A DNA stretch of 64,000 bases from assembly GCA_018402665.1 (NCBI GenBank), contig JAGYIN010000001.1:248001-312000 (forward strand), in the 5' to 3' direction. How positions within the stretch are numbered: position 1 is the stretch's first letter; each line of letters starts with the position of its first letter. The DNA is from Schleiferiaceae bacterium. GTDB taxonomy: Bacteria; Bacteroidota; Bacteroidia; Flavobacteriales; Schleiferiaceae. Positions 18,861-28,763 of the stretch are shown here, piece after piece. The notes under the pieces are model-generated. The model was not told the origin of the DNA. It saw nothing but the letters and a program-made list of their open reading frames with translations, and did not search any database. Made by a program: the position numbers and the translations under genes.

Positions 18861-19526
18861 ATGAATGCATTAAACATCACCATTAGCGCGAAACTATACA
18901 GTAAGAACCCTGATGAAACGGAGCTGGGAAAACGCATTCTATCGAAGAGTATCTCTTTGATGGATGAGTTGGGTTATGAGCAATTAACTTTTAAAAAGGT
19001 CGCTCGTGAAATCATCAGCACAGAATCCGGAGTCTACCGCTATTTTCAAAACAAACACCAATTATTGACCTATCTCATTAATTGGTATTGGGGCTGGCTT
19101 GAAGTGAAAATGGCGCAGGAATTCATATTGCTCAACAGTCCTGAGGAAAAATTAAAAAAAGCGGTCGAACTGTTGGTGCTTCCAATGGAGCAGGACGAGC
19201 GTATTCCACATATAGACGAACGTGCATTGCAACGTATTGTAGTCGCTGAGTACCCAAAGATTTACCTTACTAAGGATGTGGATCAAGAGAACAAAGAAGG
19301 GTATTTTTTAGGGTATAAAAGAATTTGCGAAACCTTGAGCCAATTGGCATTGCAAATTAATCCGACCTACCCCTACCCACACAGTTTATTTGCGACCATC
19401 GTTGAAGCTGCTCAGAGTCAACAATTTTTCGCAGAGCATCTTCCACGTCTTTCAGATTCTTCCGGAGGTAAGCATGAAATCGTTCAATTTCTGATTGATA
19501 TGACACTTAAAGCATTACGTAAATAA
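18861..19526 (+). CDS. TetR/AcrR-family transcriptional regulator
   Basis: GKRILSKSISLMDELGYEQLTFKKVAREIISTESGVYRYFQNKHQLLTYLINWY HTH domain. Confidence 0.88.
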   Translation: MNALNITISAKLYSKNPDETELGKRILSKSISLMDELGYEQLTFKKVAREIISTESGVYRYFQNKHQLLTYLINWYWGWLEVKMAQEFILLNSPEEKLKKAVELLVLPMEQDERIPHIDERALQRIVVAEYPKIYLTKDVDQENKEGYFLGYKRICETLSQLALQINPTYPYPHSLFATIVEAAQSQQFFAEHLPRLSDSSGGKHEIVQFLIDMTLKALRK

Positions 19527-21166
19527 TGACTAAAAATCCCTTTCAAAAATTCATAGCGATGCTCTCTGAGGACCGTCGCGACATTCTTTATCTCTATGCC
19601 TACGCTATATTTTATGCCTTGGTAAATTTGAGCTTACCATTGGGTGTTCAGGCGATTGTAGGACTTATTCAAGCGGGCACTGTGAGCACGAGCTGGGTGA
19701 TCCTTAGCGCATTAGTCACTGTGGGTGTTATTGTAGGTGGAATCTTACAAGTACTCCAATTGTCTATTTCTGAAATTCTTCAGCAGCGCATTTTCACCAG
19801 AGCCGCTTTCGAGTTCACTTACCGCATTCCAAGATTTCAAAACCAGTCCATTCGTGGAACCTATCCTCCTGAGCTTATTAACCGCTTTTTCGATACGCTC
19901 AACGTGCAAAAGGGGCTTTCAAAAATGCTTATGGATTTTAGCGCTTCTGCTCTACAAATTGTCATCGGACTTATTTTGCTAGCTACCTATCACCCGTTCT
20001 TCATCACCTTCGGGTTAGCGCTTATTGCATTGCTCGCTGCCATTCTTTATTACACGGGTCCAAGAGGCCTTGATAGTAGCATGAAGGAGAGTACATTTAA
20101 GTACAAAATCGCACATTGGTTAAAAGAGATTGCGCGTACCATGGATACGTTCAAACGAGCGGGGCATACTGAGCTCCCATTGGAGAAAACAGATCAATTG
20201 GTGGAGCAATACCTCATTCACCGGAAAAAACATTGGCGAGTCTTGATCTTCCAATACGCGAACATTGTTGGTTTTAAAGCGCTTGTAACCCTGGGATTGC
20301 TGATCATCGGCGGATTGCTTGTTATTCAAAATGAAATAAATGTCGGCCAATTCGTTGCATCTGAAATTGTCATCATCCTTATTGTCAACTCTGCTGAAAA
20401 GCTCATTTTAACCATGGAACCGATCTACGACGTACTGACGGCTGTGGAAAAAATGAGTACCGTTACCGATATTCCGCTTGAGGAAGATCAAGGAAATGTG
20501 CTTTTTGAAGATATCGATACAGGTATGGGTGCTGATATTGAGCTAAAAGCCCTTTACTATGCATCAGAAGACGGATCGCGCTCGATACTCTCTAACCTGA
20601 ATCTCACTATACCTTCTGGCGCAAGAGCAGTGATCACCGGTAAAAACGGTTCTGGAAAATCTACATTACTGCGATTAATGGCCGTTCAATATGAGCCCAC
20701 GAAAGGAACTGTAAGTTTCAACGGCTACCCATCAGGGTCGCTGAATACTTCGGATTTGAGATACCATGTAGGCGATTGCTTTTTGAGTGAAGATCTTTTC
20801 GAAGGGACTCTTTTAGAAAACATCACATTAGGGCGACCCGAAATTGAACTTGAGGATGTCCGTTGGGCGACCGTAGGCTTGGGACTAGAGGGGTTTATAA
20901 AAAGTTTAGACAAAGGTCTAGAGACGGCTGTAGGGGCTACCACGCGTCCTTTATCCAGTAGCATTGTGGAACGGATATTACTCGCTAGAAGTATTGTTAC
21001 ACGTCCACGCCTGTTACTATTGGATGATATTTTCCATCTTTTTGACCCAAAAGAGCGGGAGAAAATTATTGACTTTTTGTGGGACGATCGTCAGCCGTGG
21101 ACACTAGTAGCAGCCTCTAATCTTGAGACCGTTAAGACACACAGTAACCTTACCATTGAACTCTAA
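19526..21166 (+). CDS. ABC exporter (permease-ATPase fusion) with non-canonical nucleotide-binding domain
   Basis: Six-TM exporter region; Walker A GKNGSGKST; RPLSSSIVERILLARSIV at the LSGGQ position; LLLLDDIF Walker B. Confidence 0.88.
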   Translation: MTKNPFQKFIAMLSEDRRDILYLYAYAIFYALVNLSLPLGVQAIVGLIQAGTVSTSWVILSALVTVGVIVGGILQVLQLSISEILQQRIFTRAAFEFTYRIPRFQNQSIRGTYPPELINRFFDTLNVQKGLSKMLMDFSASALQIVIGLILLATYHPFFITFGLALIALLAAILYYTGPRGLDSSMKESTFKYKIAHWLKEIARTMDTFKRAGHTELPLEKTDQLVEQYLIHRKKHWRVLIFQYANIVGFKALVTLGLLIIGGLLVIQNEINVGQFVASEIVIILIVNSAEKLILTMEPIYDVLTAVEKMSTVTDIPLEEDQGNVLFEDIDTGMGADIELKALYYASEDGSRSILSNLNLTIPSGARAVITGKNGSGKSTLLRLMAVQYEPTKGTVSFNGYPSGSLNTSDLRYHVGDCFLSEDLFEGTLLENITLGRPEIELEDVRWATVGLGLEGFIKSLDKGLETAVGATTRPLSSSIVERILLARSIVTRPRLLLLDDIFHLFDPKEREKIIDFLWDDRQPWTLVAASNLETVKTHSNLTIEL

Positions 21167-21172
21167 CAGACG

Positions 21173-22534
21173 ATGCTAAACATAAGTAAACAAAGAATAA
21201 ATGAGCGCCTCAAAACAGAACGCTATCGAAGCTTTGGACTTTTAGGCAACCCTTTCATAGGACCAAAGGTTAAACGTAATTTCATTATTGCCGGAGTGCT
21301 GAGCCTAGCCATCCTCTTTTTACCATGGACGCAAAATATTCAGGCAAAGGGCACTGTAACCATGTTGCAACCGGGTCAGCGCGCCAGTGAAATTCAGAGT
21401 GCTATTGCAGGACAGATCGCCCAGTGGTACGCGCAAGAAGGTGATGTAGTCAATGTAGGAGATACCATAGCACGTTTGCGAGAAATCAAGAATGAATACC
21501 TCGATCCCCAATTGATTGAACGCACGAAAGAGCAAATTGTCGCAAAAGAAGATGGGGTGCAGAGCTATGAGCAAAAGGTTGAGGCCTTAACCGCTCTAAT
21601 TCAAAGTTTAAGAATTAATCAGCAAGTTAAAGCCCAAAGTCTTCAATACGATTTAGCCGCATCAAAAGCGCAATCTGAGAGTGATAGTGCCCAATTCTTT
21701 GCGGAATCGCAAAATCTAGAAGTTGCAAAAACTCAAGTTATCCGTTACAATCAACTGCTCGAGAAAGGCTTAAAAAGCCGTACGGATGTCGAACAGTACA
21801 GAATAAAATTGGCCCAAAGTCAGGCCAAAGCTCAAGAGACCGCGCAAAAGTGGGAGATGAGTAAAAATAAATTGCTCGATGTACGCTTAGCGTTAAAAAA
21901 CAACACCAATGCGTTTTTAGAGAAAATAGCCAAAGCGCAAAGCGATCTTGCTACCGCAAGCAGCATGCTAGCTGCTGCACAGGGAGATTTATCAAAGTTG
22001 CGAAACACCTTGAGTAATTACGAAATGCGCAATGCCTATTATTACATCACCGCACCTCTAAACGGAATGCTCGCGAAAATCACAAAGCGAGGTATAGGTG
22101 AAACGGTAAAAGAGGGTACTTCTCTAGGAACCATCGTCCCTACGCTCTATGATTTAGCCGTAGAATTGTACATCAGCCCCATAGATATGCCGCTCATTCA
22201 TGAAGGCTCAACAGTCCAATTCCAATTTGACGGTTGGCCTGCGATCGTCTTCCGTGGCTGGCCTAATACTAGCTATGGTACCTTCACTGGATCCGTGGTG
22301 GCGCTCGATAGAATTACAAACGAAAACGGCAAATACCGATTACTCGTTGCACCTACCGAAGAATGGCCCGAAAATTTGCGCGCTGGAACTGGTGCTCGGG
22401 GAATTGCTTTACTAAATACCGTTCCAGTTTGGTATGAGATTTGGCGACAGCTCAACGCTTTCCCACCGGATTATTACGAGCCTATACAGGCTAAAGAACA
22501 GGTAGACAAACCGAAAATCAAAGTCAAGCAATGA
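21173..22534 (+). CDS. HlyD-family periplasmic adaptor / membrane fusion protein
   Basis: N-terminal TM, AKGTVTMLQPGQRASEIQSAIAGQIAQWYAQEGDVVNVGDTIARL biotinyl-lipoyl-like domain, coiled coil. Confidence 0.9.
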   Translation: MLNISKQRINERLKTERYRSFGLLGNPFIGPKVKRNFIIAGVLSLAILFLPWTQNIQAKGTVTMLQPGQRASEIQSAIAGQIAQWYAQEGDVVNVGDTIARLREIKNEYLDPQLIERTKEQIVAKEDGVQSYEQKVEALTALIQSLRINQQVKAQSLQYDLAASKAQSESDSAQFFAESQNLEVAKTQVIRYNQLLEKGLKSRTDVEQYRIKLAQSQAKAQETAQKWEMSKNKLLDVRLALKNNTNAFLEKIAKAQSDLATASSMLAAAQGDLSKLRNTLSNYEMRNAYYYITAPLNGMLAKITKRGIGETVKEGTSLGTIVPTLYDLAVELYISPIDMPLIHEGSTVQFQFDGWPAIVFRGWPNTSYGTFTGSVVALDRITNENGKYRLLVAPTEEWPENLRAGTGARGIALLNTVPVWYEIWRQLNAFPPDYYEPIQAKEQVDKPKIKVKQ

Positions 22535-23913
22535 GAAGAATAAAAATACTATTCATCTTTCTTTGCTCCGCCTTCACAACCCCCTGCCCTGCACAAATGA
22601 CAGCGGACACCCTCTCTATTGAGCAATTTATACTTTGGGTAGACAGCTATCATCCGCTGATGAAAGCCGTAAATGCCAAGCTTCCTATTGCTAAAGCCGA
22701 GCTTTTAAAACGACGCGGCCAATTCGACCCGGTACTCGCTGGTAACTTATCGAATAAAACCTACGAGAACGAAAATTATTACAATCTTCCTTCTTGGTCA
22801 TTATCCACCGCTACGGCTGGCCCAGTTCGTATCGATCTGGACTGGAACGCAACTGCGGGCCTGTATACGAATCCTCAAGATAAGCTTCCGGAAGAAGGCC
22901 TTTTTGCCATTGGGGGAATGCTTGAATTGGGAAACGGGCTATTTACGGACGAGCGACGGACCGCACTAAGGCTAGCAAAAGCCGGTGTTCATCTCGGAGC
23001 TGCAGAGGCGGAACTCTACCGCAATGAACTTTTATTCAAAGCTTCAAAAGATTACTGGAAGTGGTTCGAAGCGCAGCAAAATAGCTTAGCGTATTTCAGT
23101 GCGCTACAGGCTGCTATGGAAATACAAAACATGACGCGTCAAGCTTTTGTCGCGGGGGACGCTTCCGGCATGGATACACTAGACGCAAACGGTTTAGTAA
23201 GCACATGGGAAGCTGCCTATTTCTCTGCACGTCAAAAATCGATTCAAGCCTTGTTTACGATGAGCAACTGGCTTTGGAGTGAAACGGGTCAGCCCGTAGT
23301 GCTGGCTGAAAATGTTTTGGCATCCCGCTCCTTGCCTCTGCGAACTAATATCTCGATGCAATTGACCGATAGCCATCCCCTATTCCAATACAACAATGCG
23401 AAAGAGCGCCAATTTGAATTGAAAGAGAATTTGGCCAAAGAATACCTCAAACCTAAGCTCGGCGTCGGTGGCGCATTTTTACTGCCTGGAAACTTTGAAA
23501 CCATACCGACCGCATCGGACTTTAATGAGCGCAATAGAATTGTGAAAGCGAAAGTAGCCGTCCCTCTATTACTACGTGAAGGACGCGGGTATTCCCAGAG
23601 TCAATCCCTACAAACAGAACAGTTTAAGTGGGAAAGAGATGCACAGGAAAACGCTTGGACGAATCAACTCAACGCAACGGCACAAAGTATATTGCTGTTA
23701 GAAAAAGCATTAGAAGCTAATAAGCGGAATGCCCAAAACATGGAGGCCTTACTGGTTGCGGAGCGCGAGAAGTTGCGAATGGGAGATTCAGAACTACTTA
23801 AAGTCAACCTGCGAACGAGCTACTTTGCAAAAGCGATGATTCAACAAGCAGAAGCTCAAAGCCAACTAGGCACAAAATGGGCAGAATGGCTACAACTTTC
23901 AGCAGGATACTAA
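22531..23913 (+). CDS. TolC-family outer membrane efflux protein
   Basis: Signal peptide, long coiled-coil regions, position in ABC-HlyD operon; ATGA overlap with the upstream gene. Confidence 0.85.
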   Translation: MRRIKILFIFLCSAFTTPCPAQMTADTLSIEQFILWVDSYHPLMKAVNAKLPIAKAELLKRRGQFDPVLAGNLSNKTYENENYYNLPSWSLSTATAGPVRIDLDWNATAGLYTNPQDKLPEEGLFAIGGMLELGNGLFTDERRTALRLAKAGVHLGAAEAELYRNELLFKASKDYWKWFEAQQNSLAYFSALQAAMEIQNMTRQAFVAGDASGMDTLDANGLVSTWEAAYFSARQKSIQALFTMSNWLWSETGQPVVLAENVLASRSLPLRTNISMQLTDSHPLFQYNNAKERQFELKENLAKEYLKPKLGVGGAFLLPGNFETIPTASDFNERNRIVKAKVAVPLLLREGRGYSQSQSLQTEQFKWERDAQENAWTNQLNATAQSILLLEKALEANKRNAQNMEALLVAEREKLRMGDSELLKVNLRTSYFAKAMIQQAEAQSQLGTKWAEWLQLSAGY

Positions 23914-23967
23914 ACCGTTTCTCACCTTCAAATTTTGTTACATTGCAGCGTGTTAACTTACACTTTG

Positions 23968-25299
23968 ATGAACAAAACTTGGAATTGGTCGCTGATTGTC
24001 GCGCTTGCTGGATTTTTATTTGGATTTGATACGGTTGTAATTTCCGGTGCGAATGCACCCATAAAAGAATTATGGCAAACCTCAGCCTGGTTTCATGGCG
24101 TTTTCATCATGTCAATGGCGCTATGGGGTACTGTTTTGGGTTCGCTCGGCGGCGGCGTACCTACGCGGGTTTGGGGTCGAAAGAAAACGCTTATTGTCGT
24201 TGGATTATTGTACCTAATTAGTGCATTGGGCTCGGCATTGGCTCCAGATCCCTATCTCTTTTCATTCTTTCGATTTTTAGGTGGTGTCGGTGTTGGCGCC
24301 TCTACAGTCGCCGCTCCAACGTATATTTCCGAAATCAGTTCAGCAAGAAATCGCGGGCTTTTAGTCGCATTGTACCAATTCAATATTGTCTTTGGAATTC
24401 TCATCGCATTCCTCTCGAACTACCTGCTTGACGGTATATGCGGAGCTAACGATTGGCGCTGGATGCTCGGTGTAGAAGCCATTCCTGCCGCTTTATATTG
24501 CCTTTTGATTTTTGGAGTTCCCAATTCTCCTCGCTGGCTCGTGGTCCAACAAAATGATGAAGCCGGAGCTCTAGCTACGCTTCAACTTATTCATGGTGAC
24601 TCGGGAAAAGCGAAAGCGGAATTGGACGCCATAAAAAAACACACCTCCGAGAAAACCAGCCGCAAGGGTGTTTTCAGCGGCAAATACAACAAGAGCCTCC
24701 TTCTCGCCTTTTTACTGGCGTTCTTCAATCAATTAAGCGGCATCAATTTCATCTTATACTACGCACCGGTGATTTTGGAGAATGCAGGATTCGCTTCATC
24801 CGATTCCCTCCTCTCTTCCATCGCTATTGGTGGAACCAATTTAATGTTCACCTTCGTCGGCCTTTACCTGATCGATAGAATGGGGCGTAAATCGCTGATG
24901 TACATCGGTTCGGTAGGCTATATCATTTCCTTGGCAATGGTGGCCTATGGCTTTAAAACTGATGCTTCGGCAGGGTTCAACCTCTTCTTCATTCTCACCT
25001 TCATTGCTTCCCATGCAGTAGGTCAAGGTGCCGTTATTTGGGTATTCATCTCCGAAATCTTCCCAAACAGCGTACGCGCCGCGGGTCAAGCCTGGGGTAC
25101 AGGCACACACTGGGTGTTTGCCGCGCTGATCACCATGCTCGGTGAAGTCGTTATCGAAGCCTTCCCGGGCTGGACGGTATTCGCCTTCTTCGCAGCCTTC
25201 ATGGTACTGCAGTTGCTGTTCACACACTTCATGATGCCGGAAACTAAGGGCGTTAGCTTGGAGGAATTGCAAGACCAATTGACCGCAAAGGATGCCTAA
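23968..25299 (+). CDS. Sugar porter family MFS transporter
   Basis: GFLFGFDTVVISGA, GRKKT, RFLGGVGVGAS, PNSPRWLV, FNQLSGINFILYYAPVI, PETKGVSLEEL; start moved to MNKTWNW. Confidence 0.95.
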   Translation: MNKTWNWSLIVALAGFLFGFDTVVISGANAPIKELWQTSAWFHGVFIMSMALWGTVLGSLGGGVPTRVWGRKKTLIVVGLLYLISALGSALAPDPYLFSFFRFLGGVGVGASTVAAPTYISEISSARNRGLLVALYQFNIVFGILIAFLSNYLLDGICGANDWRWMLGVEAIPAALYCLLIFGVPNSPRWLVVQQNDEAGALATLQLIHGDSGKAKAELDAIKKHTSEKTSRKGVFSGKYNKSLLLAFLLAFFNQLSGINFILYYAPVILENAGFASSDSLLSSIAIGGTNLMFTFVGLYLIDRMGRKSLMYIGSVGYIISLAMVAYGFKTDASAGFNLFFILTFIASHAVGQGAVIWVFISEIFPNSVRAAGQAWGTGTHWVFAALITMLGEVVIEAFPGWTVFAFFAAFMVLQLLFTHFMMPETKGVSLEELQDQLTAKDA

Positions 25300-25332
25300 A
25301 CTCTGTAATTTGCAAAACCGAATTAAAAGCCT

Positions 25333-26124
25333 TTATCGGCGCATCAGCCCAATAGAGGTCACCACTTCATCCGCTTCGCCTGGCAGTACAGTTCGCCAAG
25401 GGAAATCGGAATGACCGAGGCCCGTGATCGGCTCAATAGCCACAAATGGGGCATCCGCAGGGCGGAATAGCTGAGTAATTGCAGATAGCGGTTGGATGGT
25501 GGTGCCTCCAAGCTCGATGGATTTCATAAAAAAGGCGCCGTCCACTTCTTCGCTCCAATTGAACCCTTCAAAAGGAATTTTCTCGCCCGGATGACTCACT
25601 TCGTTCTTTTTCAATCTATGGGCAGGCACTGCCTCCAAAGTTGGTTTTTCATCAACCTTTAAATAGGTATGCCAACCCATGTGGTAAGGCAATTTTTTCT
25701 GCCCAAGATTCTCAACGCGTCCGCTAAGGGTTAGGCCGTTCTCATCCAGGATATAGCGAATGGTTAATCGGCACGGAAACGGGTAATAGTCTTTTGAACC
25801 GTCATAATTCCAGCTTGCTTGTATACCGTCCGGAAGTTGGGTCAATTCAAATTCCTCCCCAGGCGTTAAGCCATGCAGCGCGGCACGGTGTTTTTTATCG
25901 TTAATGGGCCAGTGATATTCGGCGCCCTCAAATTCCATTACAGTCCCTGAGGACATGCGAACCGGAAACGGAAACATCACCGCACCAGAGGCCCATTGGT
26001 GCCACTGCGCTCCAAAATCGTGGAGCAATTCTCTCCCTCCTAATTGTAAAGACAATAAAGAAGCGCCTCTACTTGCTACAGTAAAGGCGCCCCATGAATT
26101 TTCGAATAACAGGTGTTCTCCCAT
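25333..26124 (-). CDS. Aldose 1-epimerase family protein
   Basis: HGLTPGEEF, NLGQKKLPYHMGWHTYLKVD galactose-mutarotase-like fold motifs. Confidence 0.82.
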   Translation of the reverse strand: MGEHLLFENSWGAFTVASRGASLLSLQLGGRELLHDFGAQWHQWASGAVMFPFPVRMSSGTVMEFEGAEYHWPINDKKHRAALHGLTPGEEFELTQLPDGIQASWNYDGSKDYYPFPCRLTIRYILDENGLTLSGRVENLGQKKLPYHMGWHTYLKVDEKPTLEAVPAHRLKKNEVSHPGEKIPFEGFNWSEEVDGAFFMKSIELGGTTIQPLSAITQLFRPADAPFVAIEPITGLGHSDFPWRTVLPGEADEVVTSIGLMRR

Positions 26125-26762
26125 TATTTTGTGATATCGTAGACTTCTTGGATTTTCTTTAAACTTCCTTCAAAGTCAAAATTTAAATCGATCAGTTCAC
26201 CATTTCCTAAATCATAAACCCATCCATGTACCTGAGGGAAGTGATTCGCGGCATAGCTCTTTTGAACGAATGCCGTCTTCATCACATTGAAGCATTGCTC
26301 CAATACATTGAGCTCAATAAGTCTATTGTAGCGGGCGTGCTCATCCGCTATAGCGTTCAAAGCGTCAGCATGGGTACGGTACACGTCGCGGATCTCTCGC
26401 AACCAACCGTCGATAAGGCCTAGATTAGAATTTCCCATTGCGGCGGCAACACCTCCACAATTGTAATGACCACAGACCACTACATGTTTCACCTTGAGGT
26501 GCTCCACTGCGTATTGAATAACGCTTTGCGCGTTCATATCCGTATTGACAACGAGATTCGCTATGTTGCGATGCACGAAGACATCTCCAGGCTCTAAACC
26601 CATAATTTCATTTGCGGGTACGCGAGAATCCGCACATCCGATATATAAGAAATCTGGCGTTTGCCCTTTAGCGAGATGCTTGAAGAAATCGGGATCCTTT
26701 TCGAGATTAGTCTTGATCCAATTTTTATTATTCGCAAAGACTTGACCATACGTATCGTTCAT
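26124..26762 (-). CDS. Beta-class carbonic anhydrase
   Basis: YIGCADSRVPANEIMGLEPGDVFVHRNIANLV, HVVVCGHYNCGGV zinc-site motifs. Confidence 0.96.
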   Translation of the reverse strand: MNDTYGQVFANNKNWIKTNLEKDPDFFKHLAKGQTPDFLYIGCADSRVPANEIMGLEPGDVFVHRNIANLVVNTDMNAQSVIQYAVEHLKVKHVVVCGHYNCGGVAAAMGNSNLGLIDGWLREIRDVYRTHADALNAIADEHARYNRLIELNVLEQCFNVMKTAFVQKSYAANHFPQVHGWVYDLGNGELIDLNFDFEGSLKKIQEVYDITK

Positions 26763-26821
26763 TTTAATGACGGTTTTGTTGAATCTCTAAGCTATGAAAT
26801 GTTGGGCTCCTTTGAAACTAT

Positions 26822-27766
26822 TTATTTAAAAGGACTGCGCAAAATATATGACTTTGGCTCATAACGTCGCTGAGCCAATTTCAATACTTGCTGAAAAAAC
26901 CAATGTTCCGAATAGAATGAAAAATAGTTCGCTTCGGGTAATGCACCGTAAGTACTCTTAATTTCAGTCGCTGTCCTGCCTAAACTCACTTTTTCAAATC
27001 CGCCCTCAATACCCAGTCGAATCGCATAAAACATAGCGTAACTGTAAAAATCTTGAGGAGTGTTTTCTATTGAACCATAGTGCATTGCCCGCAAGAGCTT
27101 CCCGTCTTCAACGGTCGAAATGAAGCCAATCAATGCTCCCTGAAGAAAAAAACCGTGCATTTGGAATGAGGGTCCAAAGCATTCTCGATACATCGCTAAA
27201 AGCCATTCTAAATTCTCCGGCATCGCTACTACGCGGTCCGTGAGCGTTGCTGCCAATAACTCCGCTGCTTTTGAGAATTCCGCCTTATCCGCAGATAGCA
27301 CGCGAACTTCCACACCTGAATTGGATTTTAGCGCTTTATTTAATCGGGCGCGGTACTTTTTTTTCATCTCTTGCCCGTACGACTCAAACGAGGTCCATTG
27401 CACCGCAACGGTCATCAATGGATCTGCTTCAAAAGAAGACCAATTTTTATTTGCGCGCATGGGCTCGCTCGTCACGGACAAAAGTAGTTTGACCGGTAAG
27501 CGCTGCTGTTTAATAGCAGAGAGCGCACGTGTTGCAACTTCGGGACGTAATACCCAAAATCCTGGAAGCCATGGGCTTCCGACTACTTGGAGAATTCCCT
27601 TTCGAATCCAGCGGTTCAAAACAGCCAATCTTCGTTGGCGCGCATATTGCCCAGAACTGCGACGCACTAGGGGCTGCGTTAATGGAAGAAGGACTCCCTC
27701 TTCCAGTGTAATTAATCTACCGGGCAACTTGCCGACGATTGCATTTTCAGCGGGGGTATGCATCAA
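26822..27766 (-). CDS. GNAT/FemAB-like acyltransferase
   Basis: Central KKKYRARLNKALKS... and LRAMHYGSIE..YSYAMFYAIRLGIEGGFEKVSLGRTA GNAT-like pattern. Confidence 0.6.
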   Translation of the reverse strand: MMHTPAENAIVGKLPGRLITLEEGVLLPLTQPLVRRSSGQYARQRRLAVLNRWIRKGILQVVGSPWLPGFWVLRPEVATRALSAIKQQRLPVKLLLSVTSEPMRANKNWSSFEADPLMTVAVQWTSFESYGQEMKKKYRARLNKALKSNSGVEVRVLSADKAEFSKAAELLAATLTDRVVAMPENLEWLLAMYRECFGPSFQMHGFFLQGALIGFISTVEDGKLLRAMHYGSIENTPQDFYSYAMFYAIRLGIEGGFEKVSLGRTATEIKSTYGALPEANYFSFYSEHWFFQQVLKLAQRRYEPKSYILRSPFK

Positions 27767-27803
27767 ATTAAAATGTACGATATTAGGGGTTCAGTCAAAA
27801 ACC

Positions 27804-28763
27804 ATGTTTACACCCAACGAGTTCCAAGTTCAATTGTTTGCTGAGATTTTCGGCTCCACCAAAGGTAAATCGAAAATCACACAAGATCTCATGGGTGTTT
27901 TGGGCTGTTCGCGTGCTTCGCTTTATCGCAAGCGAACGGGTTCGACTCCGCTGACTGCAGATGAACTCGTTAAATTGGCCAACCATTTCTCGTTGAGTAT
28001 TGATGCGCTTCGAACGAATACGGAGGAAAATGCACAGATTGTAGTCTGCACCACGATGCCGCCCATTAAGCAATACAGCGACATCGACTTTTACCTAGAA
28101 AACACACGAAAAAACCTGGAGCTCGCCGTTCAACAACCCGATGCACAACTTTATTTTACGGCTAAAGAATTGCCCCTCTACCGCTATATGGACCAGCCGA
28201 CGCTAAGTGCATTTAGGTACTACTTATGGGTAATGGAGAACTTGCGAAGACACCAACGCTTTGACCCTGCGGAAATCCCCTCTGAATTGATTCAAAAAGG
28301 TGCCGAATTGACTAAGCTCAGCCAGGGCATTAAAACCACCGAATTCTGGACGGCTAGTGCTTTTGACAATCTCATAGGACAAATCAGCTATACGGAAGCT
28401 TCAGGACGAATTTCCAAACGCATTTTAGCGCAGTTAAAAGAAGAATTGCTCTATGTCGTTGATGCATTAGAGCACAACATCTTGAACGAAAAATCCAATG
28501 CCGGGGCTCCCTATCAGATGGTCTTGTGTCATTATTTGACGTTGAGCGATGGGGCGCTCATCGAAATTGGCCCGAATTACAGTGAAGTTCTCTTCTCATA
28601 TGGTTCCATAAATTACATGAAGAGTACGAACCCAAACCTGGTCAACGCTTTCAAACATGGACTGCGCTACCACAAACTAGAGGGACAAACACTAGGATCA
28701 CTCGATCGCGACATCGTCGATGCATTCACAGAACCCATTCGCGCTAAAATTAATGCACTGTAA
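27804..28763 (+). CDS. HTH-containing putative transcriptional regulator
   Basis: [44 protein letters not shown]-track extension to 27240 lies antisense to the upstream gene and is discarded. Confidence 0.7.
   Translation: MFTPNEFQVQLFAEIFGSTKGKSKITQDLMGVLGCSRASLYRKRTGSTPLTADELVKLANHFSLSIDALRTNTEENAQIVVCTTMPPIKQYSDIDFYLENTRKNLELAVQQPDAQLYFTAKELPLYRYMDQPTLSAFRYYLWVMENLRRHQRFDPAEIPSELIQKGAELTKLSQGIKTTEFWTASAFDNLIGQISYTEASGRISKRILAQLKEELLYVVDALEHNILNEKSNAGAPYQMVLCHYLTLSDGALIEIGPNYSEVLFSYGSINYMKSTNPNLVNAFKHGLRYHKLEGQTLGSLDRDIVDAFTEPIRAKINAL

Noticed and set aside
27240-27803. Long N-terminal extension of the HTH protein in the ORF track
   Set aside because: It is antisense to the GNAT-like gene; the ATG at 27804 gives a normal HTH start.
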